Part shown: one piece after another, positions 33,481 through 41,620 of the stretch
Layout: every line of letters starts with the position of its first letter
Numbering within the stretch: position 1 is the first letter of the stretch
DNA from: Bryobacterales bacterium
GTDB lineage: Bacteria > Acidobacteriota > Terriglobia > Bryobacterales > Bryobacteraceae
Direction of reading: 5' to 3'
Length of the DNA: 62,595 nucleotides
Assembly: GCA_003167255.1 (NCBI GenBank)
Contig: PMTR01000174.1
Coordinates: 1 to 62,595 of the forward strand
The notes under the pieces: generated by a model
The model's input: only the letters and a program-made list of their open reading frames with translations
Told to the model about the DNA's origin: nothing
Databases searched by the model: none
Position numbers and translations under genes: made by a program

Positions 33481-34113
33481 TTAAACTTCGGCCAGGACCT
33501 GTCGCCACAGAGTATCCAAGTTGACATCCCATGGGCCAGAAACGCGCCAGACGCGGATTCCCGCCGCAAGTGCGGATTCGGCGCCATATCGTCCATCCTC
33601 AACAGCGAGGCATTCATCAGGAAGAAGCCCCAGAAGGCTGACGCAGCGGGCATAAGGCTCAGCGTCTGGTTTGGGGTGGGCGACATCATCGCCGGCCACG
33701 ATTACGTCGAGGTATTGACTGAGACCCGCCAAGTCGAGCATCTCGGTGACTGTCGAACGGCCGGCATTGGAAACTGCAGCCAGCCGCAAACGCCGCTTTA
33801 TTAGCACTTCCAGCATGCGGGTCCGATCACTGTGCGGGCGACAGCGCTGCCGAATGATTTCGGTCGTGCAGCTGCGCTTCGCCTCCAAAATCGCCGCGGT
33901 ATCTTCAGAGGCAATCTGACCTTGCTGAACCAACCGGAGAAGTTTCTGGGCGGAGGTGAGCCCAAGGTACTCGCTCCTGTGCTCATCGATTGTTAGCGGG
34001 TGCCCGAAGGGCGCCAATGCCCGATTGAACGCCTCAAAGTGCCAATCCGCGGCATCGATCAAAACGCCATCGACGTCAAAGATGACCGCTTTGGCTCTCA
34101 TCTGTTCCAGCAT
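33481..34113 (-). CDS. HAD-superfamily phosphatase (beta-phosphoglucomutase-like)
   Basis: Haloacid-dehalogenase hydrolase of about 210 residues. Motif I is FDVDGVLIDA (nucleophile and acid Asp), motif II is AAVSNAGRS, motif III Lys is in HPKPDAEPY and motif IV is AVEDGRYGAES. The helical cap at residues about 20-85 (FEAFNRALAPFGHPLTIDEH) is of the C1 type seen in beta-phosphoglucomutases and phosphoglycolate phosphatases. I use the ATG at 34113; GTG at 34125 or ATG at 34101 are possible. It is the first gene of the carbamoyltransferase/importer run, 91 bp before the fusion protein, and probably acts on a sugar phosphate or related metabolite. Confidence 0.85.
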   Translation of the reverse strand: MLEQMRAKAVIFDVDGVLIDAADWHFEAFNRALAPFGHPLTIDEHRSEYLGLTSAQKLLRLVQQGQIASEDTAAILEAKRSCTTEIIRQRCRPHSDRTRMLEVLIKRRLRLAAVSNAGRSTVTEMLDLAGLSQYLDVIVAGDDVAHPKPDAEPYARCVSLLGLLPDECLAVEDGRYGAESALAAGIRVWRVSGPWDVNLDTLWRQVLAEV

Positions 34114-34174
34114 ACCACCCGACACTCTACGGATAGATCTTAACCAGCAATCATGAAACTGTTCAGTAAAGATG

Positions 34175-34204
34175 TTGACAGTAGATTATGTTTAAGAATA
34201 TTCT
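34175..34204 (+). promoter_or_regulatory. Promoter for the 34313-35442 genes
   Basis: Perfect -35 TTGACA (34175-34180), an 18-bp spacer and TATTCT (34199-34204) in an unusually AT-rich patch between the divergent HAD gene and the plus-strand genes. It points toward the gene at 34313 and leaves a leader of about 100 bases. Confidence 0.6.
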
Positions 34205-34312
34205 ATATGTGATAGAAGGTTGTACGCCCCGAGATGGAAGGACACCGAAATCGGGTCCCGAGGGGACGAAGCGGAATCGGAAGTCGCCAGCCCGGTGCAG
34301 GAGGTTGAGGAC

Positions 34313-34585
34313 ATGAAGATCACGGGAATCATCGGCGGGATGATCACGGCATTGCTCGCGGTTGCTCACGACAACCCGTTGATCAAGCAGCGGGAGCAGC
34401 CCCTCCGGCCGAAGGTGGCGGTGGTGCTGGACGGCGACGTCTACGTCGGCGACCTCGATGAAAAAGTGGCAGGGGGCCTTTGGGCCGTGACCCTGCCGGC
34501 GGACGGCGGCGAAGTGCTGCTGGGCGTCTTCCGAATGGGGGAGATTCTGGACCCCGTCACGATGACACCGAAGATGCTGAATTAG
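34313..34585 (+). CDS. Hypothetical protein, small
   Basis: I do not recognise this 90-residue protein. It begins with a weak hydrophobic stretch (MKITGIIGGMITALLAVAHD) that could be a short membrane anchor or signal, followed by a beta-rich domain (KVAVVLDGDVYVGDLDEKVA, LLGVFRMGEILDP). AGGAGG 8 bp before the ATG at 34313 is a strong ribosome site and decides the start over an upstream in-frame ATG at 34220. The YdcF-like gene follows after 150 bp on the same strand. Confidence 0.6.
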   Translation: MKITGIIGGMITALLAVAHDNPLIKQREQPLRPKVAVVLDGDVYVGDLDEKVAGGLWAVTLPADGGEVLLGVFRMGEILDPVTMTPKMLN

Positions 34586-34737
34586 AAGCGTTTATGGTAA
34601 CTAGGAAGGCCAGGGAAAAGGAGGGCTGTAGCGCAGAAAACTGTCGAAACTTGCAACAGGACTCAGTGGCGGGCGGCTGTTGGCGCAGCCGACCCGCCGT
34701 CGGATGCCAACCAGATAACTCACCCAAGGAGGTAGTC

Positions 34738-35442
34738 ATGGTGATCAACACCCGGCCGGAGGAATATACGCCCCGGCAAATCTACACTACGATGGGGCAT
34801 TTGCCCCGTCAAGTCGCTCCGATTCGGACGGGGATCGTCGTACTGGGTCATTCTGACCCTATCCCCTGTGGGCCGAGTACGCGGATGCTCGCGCGGATCC
34901 GTGAGGGGCTGGCCGTTTTCGCGCGCTCGGATTCCCCACTCGCGATTGGTTCGGGCGGCGTCGGAGGCGCCGACGCCGAAGGGCGGTATATCGGCCGCAT
35001 TCTGAATGAATCGGGAATCGCGCCCGTCCCTTGCGAATGCTACTCCAAGGAGACGGTCGGAAACCTCGTATTTACAACGCTCGGCATCATTCTTGACCTT
35101 GATATTCGAAACGTCCGATTCGTCACTGACCCGCCGCACGCGCTCCGGATCGAAGCACTCGCTCACCATATCTTGCGTGGTGTTGTGAACTTCGACGTGT
35201 CGACGTGTGGTTGGCCGCTCAGCGACGAAGAACTGGAGATCGAGTTCGCCAAGGAGCGCGCCGGAATGGCGTTCATTCGCCAACTCCGCTCGGAAGTGCC
35301 CGCGGGTGACCCCATGGCCGCCTTGCGATGGGTCGCTACGAATCATAGCCGCAAACCCTACAGCGGCATCGACCTCGGCTTAGCCGTGGAGGCCATACGT
35401 CAGGGCGTCCGGGCGGACCTCCGTATCGAAGTTGCCGCGTAG
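34738..35442 (+). CDS. YdcF/ElyC-like DUF218 protein
   Basis: DUF218-domain protein of 234 residues. Key segments are GIVVLGHSDPIPCGPSTRML, SPLAIGSGGVGGADAEGRYI and CYSKETVGNLVFTTLGIILD, then VRFVTDPPHALRIEALAHHI, which form the Rossmann-like core with the conserved Gly-Gly and E-x-x-x-x-T motifs. Many relatives are membrane anchored and act in envelope synthesis; this one has no membrane helix and should be cytoplasmic, like YdcF. AAGGAGG 5 bp before the ATG at 34738 fixes the start. A strong terminator follows 35 bp after its stop. Confidence 0.75.
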   Translation: MVINTRPEEYTPRQIYTTMGHLPRQVAPIRTGIVVLGHSDPIPCGPSTRMLARIREGLAVFARSDSPLAIGSGGVGGADAEGRYIGRILNESGIAPVPCECYSKETVGNLVFTTLGIILDLDIRNVRFVTDPPHALRIEALAHHILRGVVNFDVSTCGWPLSDEELEIEFAKERAGMAFIRQLRSEVPAGDPMAALRWVATNHSRKPYSGIDLGLAVEAIRQGVRADLRIEVAA

Positions 35443-35799
35443 TCTACGATTCACAATTACTAGCTGCAAGAGCCAGGAAAGGGCCGCCCCCAAGGCGGCC
35501 CTTTCCCTTTCCAGAATACTGCCGGCACCAACTGCGGTGACGTATCGTCATGACGGAACAACTGGCCGGAAACGCCGCCTGACAGCCGAAGCGTCATGCG
35601 AGTCCTTGTGCGGGGGCGTCGTCTACCGGGTTCCGCACTTCCCGCGCACTCCACGCCGTTGTTCTCGATGGGCGCGCCGTCGCAGGCAGGAATCCGGTCT
35701 CCGCCCGGGTCCGCAGGCGGCGTGTTTCGCAATGAAGCCCAGCGGCACGCCCTACCTTTGCCGCACCCTAATCTCCCCTCAGGTCCAGCCTTGCCAGGC
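35443..35799. other. 357-bp stretch between genes
   Basis: Holds the strong terminator at 35478-35504, which closes the plus-strand genes just before the 3' end of the convergent BREX operon. I see no gene in the remaining ~295 bp. Confidence 0.6.
35478..35504 (+). terminator. Rho-independent terminator
   Basis: AAAGGGCCGCC (35478-35488) and GGCGGCCCTTT (35494-35504) form a perfect 11-bp stem with the loop CCCAA, followed by CCCTTTCC. The A and T ends suit termination on both strands, so it may serve both the YdcF-like gene and the convergent BREX operon. Confidence 0.85.
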
Positions 35800-37818
35800 T
35801 CACGGCGTCCTGTGGGAGTAGACGATCGGGCTTTCCAACGATCTGGTCGCCGCGGGCCAATCGTACAGGCGTTCCTGCGCGAAGCGGACGAGGAGGTCGT
35901 CCGGTAGGCACTCCTCGAACTTGGGGCGGAAACGGGAGGGGATGTCCGGCGCCGTATCCCGCGCGGCGACTTCCAGGAGCCGTTTCAGTTCGACCGGTGT
36001 GCAGCGGGATCGGATGGTCATACTATCGGCGGTGGCGGGGATGGCGAAGCGTTGAACCAGGGTGGCGTTGGCCTTTAGTCCGGCCCAGGTCCACCATTCG
36101 CAGCCTGTCTTAGTAGCGCGGAGGACGGTTCCGCCGGGATCGACGGTGCCCTGGGCGGCGAGGAGGTCCATTTGTTCGGTCGCGCGCCGCGAGAGCGTTG
36201 CCCCGGCGCCAAGCAGGACCTCGCGCATCGCCTGGCAGATTTCGTAGGACAGCGCCTGACTCGAACCGAGCCAGGTCGAGCGTCCCGGCGCGTCCTCGGC
36301 AGGCTCTACCTGGGCAATACGGTGCTTAACGTCCACGCTGGTAACTCTCCAGGACCGGCCGCCCAGCAGCACGATCGGGTCCTCCCGGCGGAAGCTGAGC
36401 TCGTGGAGAACGCCGAGTTCATGGTTGCCGGCGAAGACGGTGTAGAGTTCGGGGGTATCGAACACGCTCAACAGTTCCATGTAGTTGCGCGCACCCCACA
36501 GCCGCTGGGCTTCGGGGCCGATACTGACCAGGCCTCCGTCGGTGTGCAGGAAGCCGCGGTCCAGCAGGGTATTGAACAGGCCGGGGTAGGCCTTCAAAAA
36601 CGAAGCTAATTTCGGCATGGGTAGCGCGCCGTTTTGCAGGACCCGGCAGAGGGTCTGTTGGGCCATCACGTGGACCGGGAAGGGTGGCGGCGTAACCGGC
36701 TCCACCCAGCCTTCGCGCCAGAGCTTCTCGATGGCGGCTGCCCGCACCAAGGCGTGCGGGTTCGACGCCAGGAAGAGGCAGTTGCGCTGCGTTCCCGCGC
36801 GGCGACCGGTTCGCCCCAGTCTTTGCAGGAACGAAGCCACTTTGGTGGGGGCGTCGATCTGGATGACCCGGTCCAGATCCCCGACGTCGATGCCCAACTC
36901 AAGCGTGCTGGTGGCGACGATGACGCAGTCGCGGGCTTCCTGGAAAGCCTGTTCGGCGCGGAGCCGTTCATCCCGGCTGAGCGAACTGTGGGAAACAAAG
37001 GTCTCCACCATCTGCCCGCGCAGAAACGAAGCCAATTCCTCCGCCTGGGAGCGGGAATCCGTAAACGCCAGGCGCTTCTCGCCCTTGTGCAGGCGAGCGA
37101 TGACGTAGGCCGCATTGGGGATACTCCCGACGTAGTCGATGAGGACTTCCGCTTCCACTGGGCCGGAAGCGCCGGGTGAGATGACTTGCGCCGGACGCTC
37201 GGACTGGCCGCAGAACCAGTGGAGCAGCGCCCCTGGCTCGCCTACGGTTGCGCTGAGGCCGATCCGCTGCGCATCGATGCCCGACAACTCCCTGATCCGG
37301 CTCAGGATGTGCAACAGGTGCCAGCCACGATCATCGGCCCCAAAGGCGTGCAACTCGTCGGCGACGACGAACTGGATCCGGGAGAAGAGGGCGCCGTTGT
37401 TGACCCGGGTGGAGACCAGCATGGCCTCCAGGCTCTCGGGCGTGGTGAGGAGGACGTCGGGCGGGTTCCGCAGGACGGCGGACTTGCCCGCCTGGGTGAT
37501 GTCCCCGTGCCAGAGGGCGCAAGTGCGGCCCACCAGGGAGGTGTACCAGCCGAGGCGGATCTCCAGATTGTTGAGCAGGGCGCGGATGGGGCAGACGTAC
37601 AGGACGCTGGGCGCCGGCAGGTCGCGGCTCAGCATCTCGGAGAGGATCGGGAAGATGGCGCCTTCGGTTTTACCGCCGGCTGTGGGAGCGATCAGGAGGG
37701 CGTTCGCGCCATCCAGGATGGGACCGATGGCGGCCTCCTGGAGAGGGCGCAGCGACCGCCATTCCAGCGAGTTGAGGATATGGTGCTGGACGGCGGGGTG
37801 GAGTCGCTCGAAGTTCAC
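35800..37818 (-). CDS. brxHI: BREX type 2 Lhr-like helicase BrxHI
   Basis: Superfamily 2 DEAD/DEAH helicase of 672 residues, Lhr-like. Walker A is APTAGGKT (44-51), motif II is DELH (154-157), motif III is SAT (189-191), and motif VI is QRLGRTGRRAG near residue 345. The C-terminal half beyond the helicase core is specific to this family. It is the final gene of the BREX operon and is coupled to brxD (its GTG start overlaps the TGA of brxD). In BREX type 2 this helicase is a standard component; its exact step is not known. Confidence 0.88.
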   Translation of the reverse strand: MNFERLHPAVQHHILNSLEWRSLRPLQEAAIGPILDGANALLIAPTAGGKTEGAIFPILSEMLSRDLPAPSVLYVCPIRALLNNLEIRLGWYTSLVGRTCALWHGDITQAGKSAVLRNPPDVLLTTPESLEAMLVSTRVNNGALFSRIQFVVADELHAFGADDRGWHLLHILSRIRELSGIDAQRIGLSATVGEPGALLHWFCGQSERPAQVISPGASGPVEAEVLIDYVGSIPNAAYVIARLHKGEKRLAFTDSRSQAEELASFLRGQMVETFVSHSSLSRDERLRAEQAFQEARDCVIVATSTLELGIDVGDLDRVIQIDAPTKVASFLQRLGRTGRRAGTQRNCLFLASNPHALVRAAAIEKLWREGWVEPVTPPPFPVHVMAQQTLCRVLQNGALPMPKLASFLKAYPGLFNTLLDRGFLHTDGGLVSIGPEAQRLWGARNYMELLSVFDTPELYTVFAGNHELGVLHELSFRREDPIVLLGGRSWRVTSVDVKHRIAQVEPAEDAPGRSTWLGSSQALSYEICQAMREVLLGAGATLSRRATEQMDLLAAQGTVDPGGTVLRATKTGCEWWTWAGLKANATLVQRFAIPATADSMTIRSRCTPVELKRLLEVAARDTAPDIPSRFRPKFEECLPDDLLVRFAQERLYDWPAATRSLESPIVYSHRTP

Positions 37819-39116
37819 AGGGGCAACTCGATGTCATCCACCACGGCTCCGCGCTCGACATCGGTCATCTCGGCGGTTGAGATGGTCAGCTCGTAATGGC
37901 GACGCGGGTCGAAATCCGGGAATTGATCGATACGGTCGAGAACGTCACTGACCAGTTTCTTCAGGAACAGGCGCGGGGCCACGCCGACTCTGCCGCCGAG
38001 GCTGCCGGAAACGGCGGTGGCCAAGGTCAGGATGTAGCGGTCGTCGCACAGTTCGCCGATCCGCTGCTCCGCCGAGGACCCCGTGGCGTAAATATCGCGG
38101 ACCTTGCGGCCCACGTCCCGGAGCGAATCCAGGTCGAAGCCGCGGAGCCGGATCTGGGGAGCGCGGGCGTTGTCAAAGCGCGGGTCGGAGCCGAAGTCGG
38201 TATGAAGCCGCTGGGCGAGCGGCGTGAGCCGGCGGATGCCCTGAGGCCCGTCGAAGAAGGCCGGCGTGCCGGTGATCAGCAAATACAGGCCGGGATACAG
38301 GGGCAGCTCGTCCAGGAGTTGGCGGAGTGCGTTGAGCGCCTTCTCGCGGACGTCGCCCCGCACCCGCTGGAGGGTCTCCACTTCATCCAGGACCAGCACC
38401 AGGCCGGCCTGGCCGCCGTCCCGAAGCATGGTGAGGAGCCCTTGGAGCGCTTTGAGGGCGCCGTAGTGGTCGATCTCGCCGCGCAGTCCGGCGTCGCGGA
38501 GGAACTTGGCGCCGACGTTGGGCTGCCCGGCTACCCAGGAAAGCAGCGCATCGGCAGCAGCATTATCGCCAGCCGCGCTGGCGCGGCGGTATCCGCGTAG
38601 AGCTGCGGCGAATGAGGGCGAAAGGTCAGTGATGCGGGAAAGCCTCGACTGCATCAGCGCATCGGTCTCCCCCAGTAACCGCTCGGAGTCGCTCGGATCC
38701 ACGCCGTTGGCCAGGACGTCCTCTTCCAGGGTGAAGAACCAGCCGTCCACGATGGAACGCAGGGCGCCTGACTCCATGGAGGCCGTCGAGAGACGTTCCA
38801 TGAGGCGCCGGTAGACGGTTTCCAGGCGGTGCAGCGGAGTCTCCGTCTCGGAGATCTGCACTTCAGACGTGGCGAAGCCGAGTTTCTTGGCCCGTTCCTG
38901 AACCCAGCGTGCGAAGAAGGTCTTGCCGCCGCCGTACTCACCCCGAATGGCTTTGAATTTGCTGCCGCCTGCACGGACGGCTTCGAGTTCCTCGCCGATC
39001 ACCCGGTCAAAGTGGCCGAGCCCCACGGCGAGTGTCTCCAGACCTCGGCGCGGGACGGCGCCGGCGCGGAGGGCGTCAATAATCTCAGACCGGCGCTGGG
39101 GACTGACCGCGCTCAT
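37815..39116 (-). CDS. brxD: BREX type 2 ATPase BrxD
   Basis: P-loop ATPase of 433 residues, of the DUF2791 type. The N-terminus RRGLETLAVGLGHFDRVIGE precedes Walker A GEYGGGKT (59-66); Walker B is VLVLDEVE (240-247). ADALLSWVAGQPN lies between them, and LRQLLDELPLYPGLYLLITG with TPAFFDGPQGI follows. Coupled by a 4-bp overlap to pglZ upstream and brxHI downstream. The set of pglW, X, Y, Z, brxD and brxHI in this order identifies the system as type 2. Confidence 0.9.
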   Translation of the reverse strand: MSAVSPQRRSEIIDALRAGAVPRRGLETLAVGLGHFDRVIGEELEAVRAGGSKFKAIRGEYGGGKTFFARWVQERAKKLGFATSEVQISETETPLHRLETVYRRLMERLSTASMESGALRSIVDGWFFTLEEDVLANGVDPSDSERLLGETDALMQSRLSRITDLSPSFAAALRGYRRASAAGDNAAADALLSWVAGQPNVGAKFLRDAGLRGEIDHYGALKALQGLLTMLRDGGQAGLVLVLDEVETLQRVRGDVREKALNALRQLLDELPLYPGLYLLITGTPAFFDGPQGIRRLTPLAQRLHTDFGSDPRFDNARAPQIRLRGFDLDSLRDVGRKVRDIYATGSSAEQRIGELCDDRYILTLATAVSGSLGGRVGVAPRLFLKKLVSDVLDRIDQFPDFDPRRHYELTISTAEMTDVERGAVVDDIELPL

Positions 39117-41620
39117 AGCTTGAACTGTACCTCAAGCAGGGAGCGATTCAGGACCACCATGTCGGCCGATTCGTCGATGGTGAGCACGCCGTAACCGTCG
39201 TAGTTGAGGACGCGCTGCATCATGGCGACGGTGGTGGAGACCCTGACCAGCGCCAAGTTCATGCGGGAGGCGAACACGGGACGCAGAAGGCGGCCGCCGG
39301 CGGCATCGAGCGCGCGCAGGGCACCGGCAATCACGTCCGCCTTGATGCGGTTCCCAGGGAGGTCCATCTGCTGGAGGAAGACGTCGTTGGCCAGCAGGGC
39401 GGCGACCCAATCGGGCTCCTCGGCAAACAGCGACACTTGCTTGGTCTTGCGCTTGGGTTTCGCGGCGTCCACCGCACTGGGCACCGCCGCGGGCGCCGAC
39501 GCGCCGGCGAGCCACCAATCCGGGGCGGACTCGGCCACCTCCTGCCAACCGCGGATGGCATTCTCGCGGTCGGCCAGGACCACCACCGGCACCAGGCACT
39601 CCTCGGGAGTGATTCCGCCGTGGTAACCGTTGCGCGGCTTCGCGCTGTAGCGGACGCCTTCGCGGCCAAGGGCGGTGATGGCGCTGCCGATAACACGGCC
39701 TCCTTCCAGCTCAAACTCGCCGGGGATCTCCGCCCTGCCGGTGCGATACCGGTCAGAGCCGTCCTGCCGGCGGAACTCGGAGCCGTAGTCGAGGACGTGG
39801 CCGTGATCGCTGGTGAGGAGGACGACGCGGCCGGCGGCGGACGCCTCCGCCAGCACCGGGCGGAGGACGGCGAGGTACTCCAAGTTCCAGTCGGGCGCGA
39901 TCTGCACGGGGCCGCTGAGGCTGTCATCGATGGCGTTAACCACGATCCCGACGACGGTGCGCCGCGTGTTCGCGATTTCGCGGAGCACGGGTGAATCGGG
40001 ATCGGACATGGCGGCGAGATCGTTCTTATGGAACAGCACGGGCGGATGCTGGCGCGAGCCCAACGAACGGCTGGCAAACGCTGCCTCTTCCGCTCCTTGC
40101 GTGCCGCGCGCCAGGTTGCCGGAGATGAGCGAGAAGCGCGAAAACTCGGTGACGGAAGGGAGGGCGGTGACGGCGGGCGGGATCTCGCGCCCATCCGGCG
40201 ACCATGGTGTCCAGCGGCGCATCGTGGGGTCGGCGGACAACTCCCGGCATACCGCGAAGCTCATGCCGTCGAGCACAATGACCAGCACCGGTTGCTCCGG
40301 GGGGATGTAGCCCTCCAGAACCGATTCCACGCCGCGCAACCCACGGAAATGTGCGCCCTGGTTGTTCCAGACCGCGAGCGTCTGGGCGAACTGCAGGTTC
40401 AGCCGCTCGCGGCGCTCCTTCACCGCGGAAGTCAGGCGAGCCAGCGCCGACGCCAACGCTCCGCGCTCGTAGCCCCCGCGAATTCGGGTACGGGCCCAGT
40501 CCACCCAACTGCCTTCCGCGGCATACCACCGGGCGAGGTCCTCGAATTCCGCGTGGGCCGGATCCGACAGGTGCAGCCAGCGCAGGAGCCGCACCCCCAT
40601 CTCCAGCCGGCCGAGCAAGGGTCGTTCCGCTTTCGGCCAGTAGCGGTCTCGCAAGGATGCAAGGGCGGACTCCAGGCGATCCGGGTTCGCCGGTAGTTCG
40701 GCAAGGTCGGCCGCGAAGCGATCGATCAACTGCTCGTTGCCGAGCAGGGACCAGCGGCTCAGCCAGGCGAAGGCCGAGGCGCCAAGTTCGTTCAGCAGCC
40801 GGTCGGCCGATGCGACGATGTCGGCGACATCCCCGGCGGGCAGGAGCTTCTCCGCGGCCGCGGCCCAGGCTTGGGCAACCTCACGGGGGATCGGCTGATT
40901 CCCGGTGAATCGCTCCAGGCGGACCAGCGCCTGGGCCAGTTCCGGCTTCCCCTGATCGGCCAGGATGGCGCGCAGGGCGATACCGATGGCGATGGCGGAG
41001 CGGGCCTGTCCCACGCCGGCGACAGCGAGCAGCAGGCCGGCGATGGGGCCGGTGGTGCGAGTGAGCCACTGGACAAGCCGGTCTCGCAGGTCGGCCGGGG
41101 CCGCAGCCAGACGTTCGGCGGCTGGCCCGGCGACCCACTGCAGGAGCGCTTCGGCGTCGGGACGGGCCGTCGTCAGTTGAAAGATTTCCGGACAGACGGT
41201 CTGCCAGGCCGCTTCTTCGTGAAGGATTCCCCCCGCTACTGGGACCGGCGTACAGCGCAGGAGCGCAGTGGAGAGCGCCTGATCGGCGGCGACCCGACTA
41301 TCGACATCGCGCGCCTCGTACAACTGCTTGAGCATCTCCCGGACGTCGATGGGGAAGAGCTTCTGCCGGTAGATCCGTGCCTTGATGTCGGCCGCCAGTT
41401 CCTCCTCCACCGGGGTGACAATCACCAGATTGGCGGGGTCGGAGCCAGCCAGGTGGTCGCGCATCTCCAGGGTGGAGCGGCACCACACCACCCGCATGTC
41501 GCGGACCTGCTCCCGATCGGGTGGCGTGGGGCTGTGAATCGCGATGGCTAGCCGGGAGCCCGAATCCCCACGGCGGCGCAGGACTTCCCGGACCGTGGCT
41601 TCGAGGAAAGCCCCGATCAT
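39113..41620 (-). CDS. pglZ: BREX phosphatase-domain protein PglZ
   Basis: PglZ, 835 residues, the marker of all BREX systems. The C-terminal half has an alkaline-phosphatase fold: VLVIVLDGMSFAVCRELSAD with the first metal Asp (451), SVTEFSRFSLISG with the likely nucleophile region, and LLTSDHGHVLDYG with metal ligands Asp, His and His (605-608). The N-terminal ~430 residues are helical and specific to BREX type 2. Coupled to pglY and brxD by 4-bp overlaps. Known to be essential for BREX defence; its in vivo substrate is debated. Confidence 0.92.
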   Translation of the reverse strand: MIGAFLEATVREVLRRRGDSGSRLAIAIHSPTPPDREQVRDMRVVWCRSTLEMRDHLAGSDPANLVIVTPVEEELAADIKARIYRQKLFPIDVREMLKQLYEARDVDSRVAADQALSTALLRCTPVPVAGGILHEEAAWQTVCPEIFQLTTARPDAEALLQWVAGPAAERLAAAPADLRDRLVQWLTRTTGPIAGLLLAVAGVGQARSAIAIGIALRAILADQGKPELAQALVRLERFTGNQPIPREVAQAWAAAAEKLLPAGDVADIVASADRLLNELGASAFAWLSRWSLLGNEQLIDRFAADLAELPANPDRLESALASLRDRYWPKAERPLLGRLEMGVRLLRWLHLSDPAHAEFEDLARWYAAEGSWVDWARTRIRGGYERGALASALARLTSAVKERRERLNLQFAQTLAVWNNQGAHFRGLRGVESVLEGYIPPEQPVLVIVLDGMSFAVCRELSADPTMRRWTPWSPDGREIPPAVTALPSVTEFSRFSLISGNLARGTQGAEEAAFASRSLGSRQHPPVLFHKNDLAAMSDPDSPVLREIANTRRTVVGIVVNAIDDSLSGPVQIAPDWNLEYLAVLRPVLAEASAAGRVVLLTSDHGHVLDYGSEFRRQDGSDRYRTGRAEIPGEFELEGGRVIGSAITALGREGVRYSAKPRNGYHGGITPEECLVPVVVLADRENAIRGWQEVAESAPDWWLAGASAPAAVPSAVDAAKPKRKTKQVSLFAEEPDWVAALLANDVFLQQMDLPGNRIKADVIAGALRALDAAGGRLLRPVFASRMNLALVRVSTTVAMMQRVLNYDGYGVLTIDESADMVVLNRSLLEVQFKL

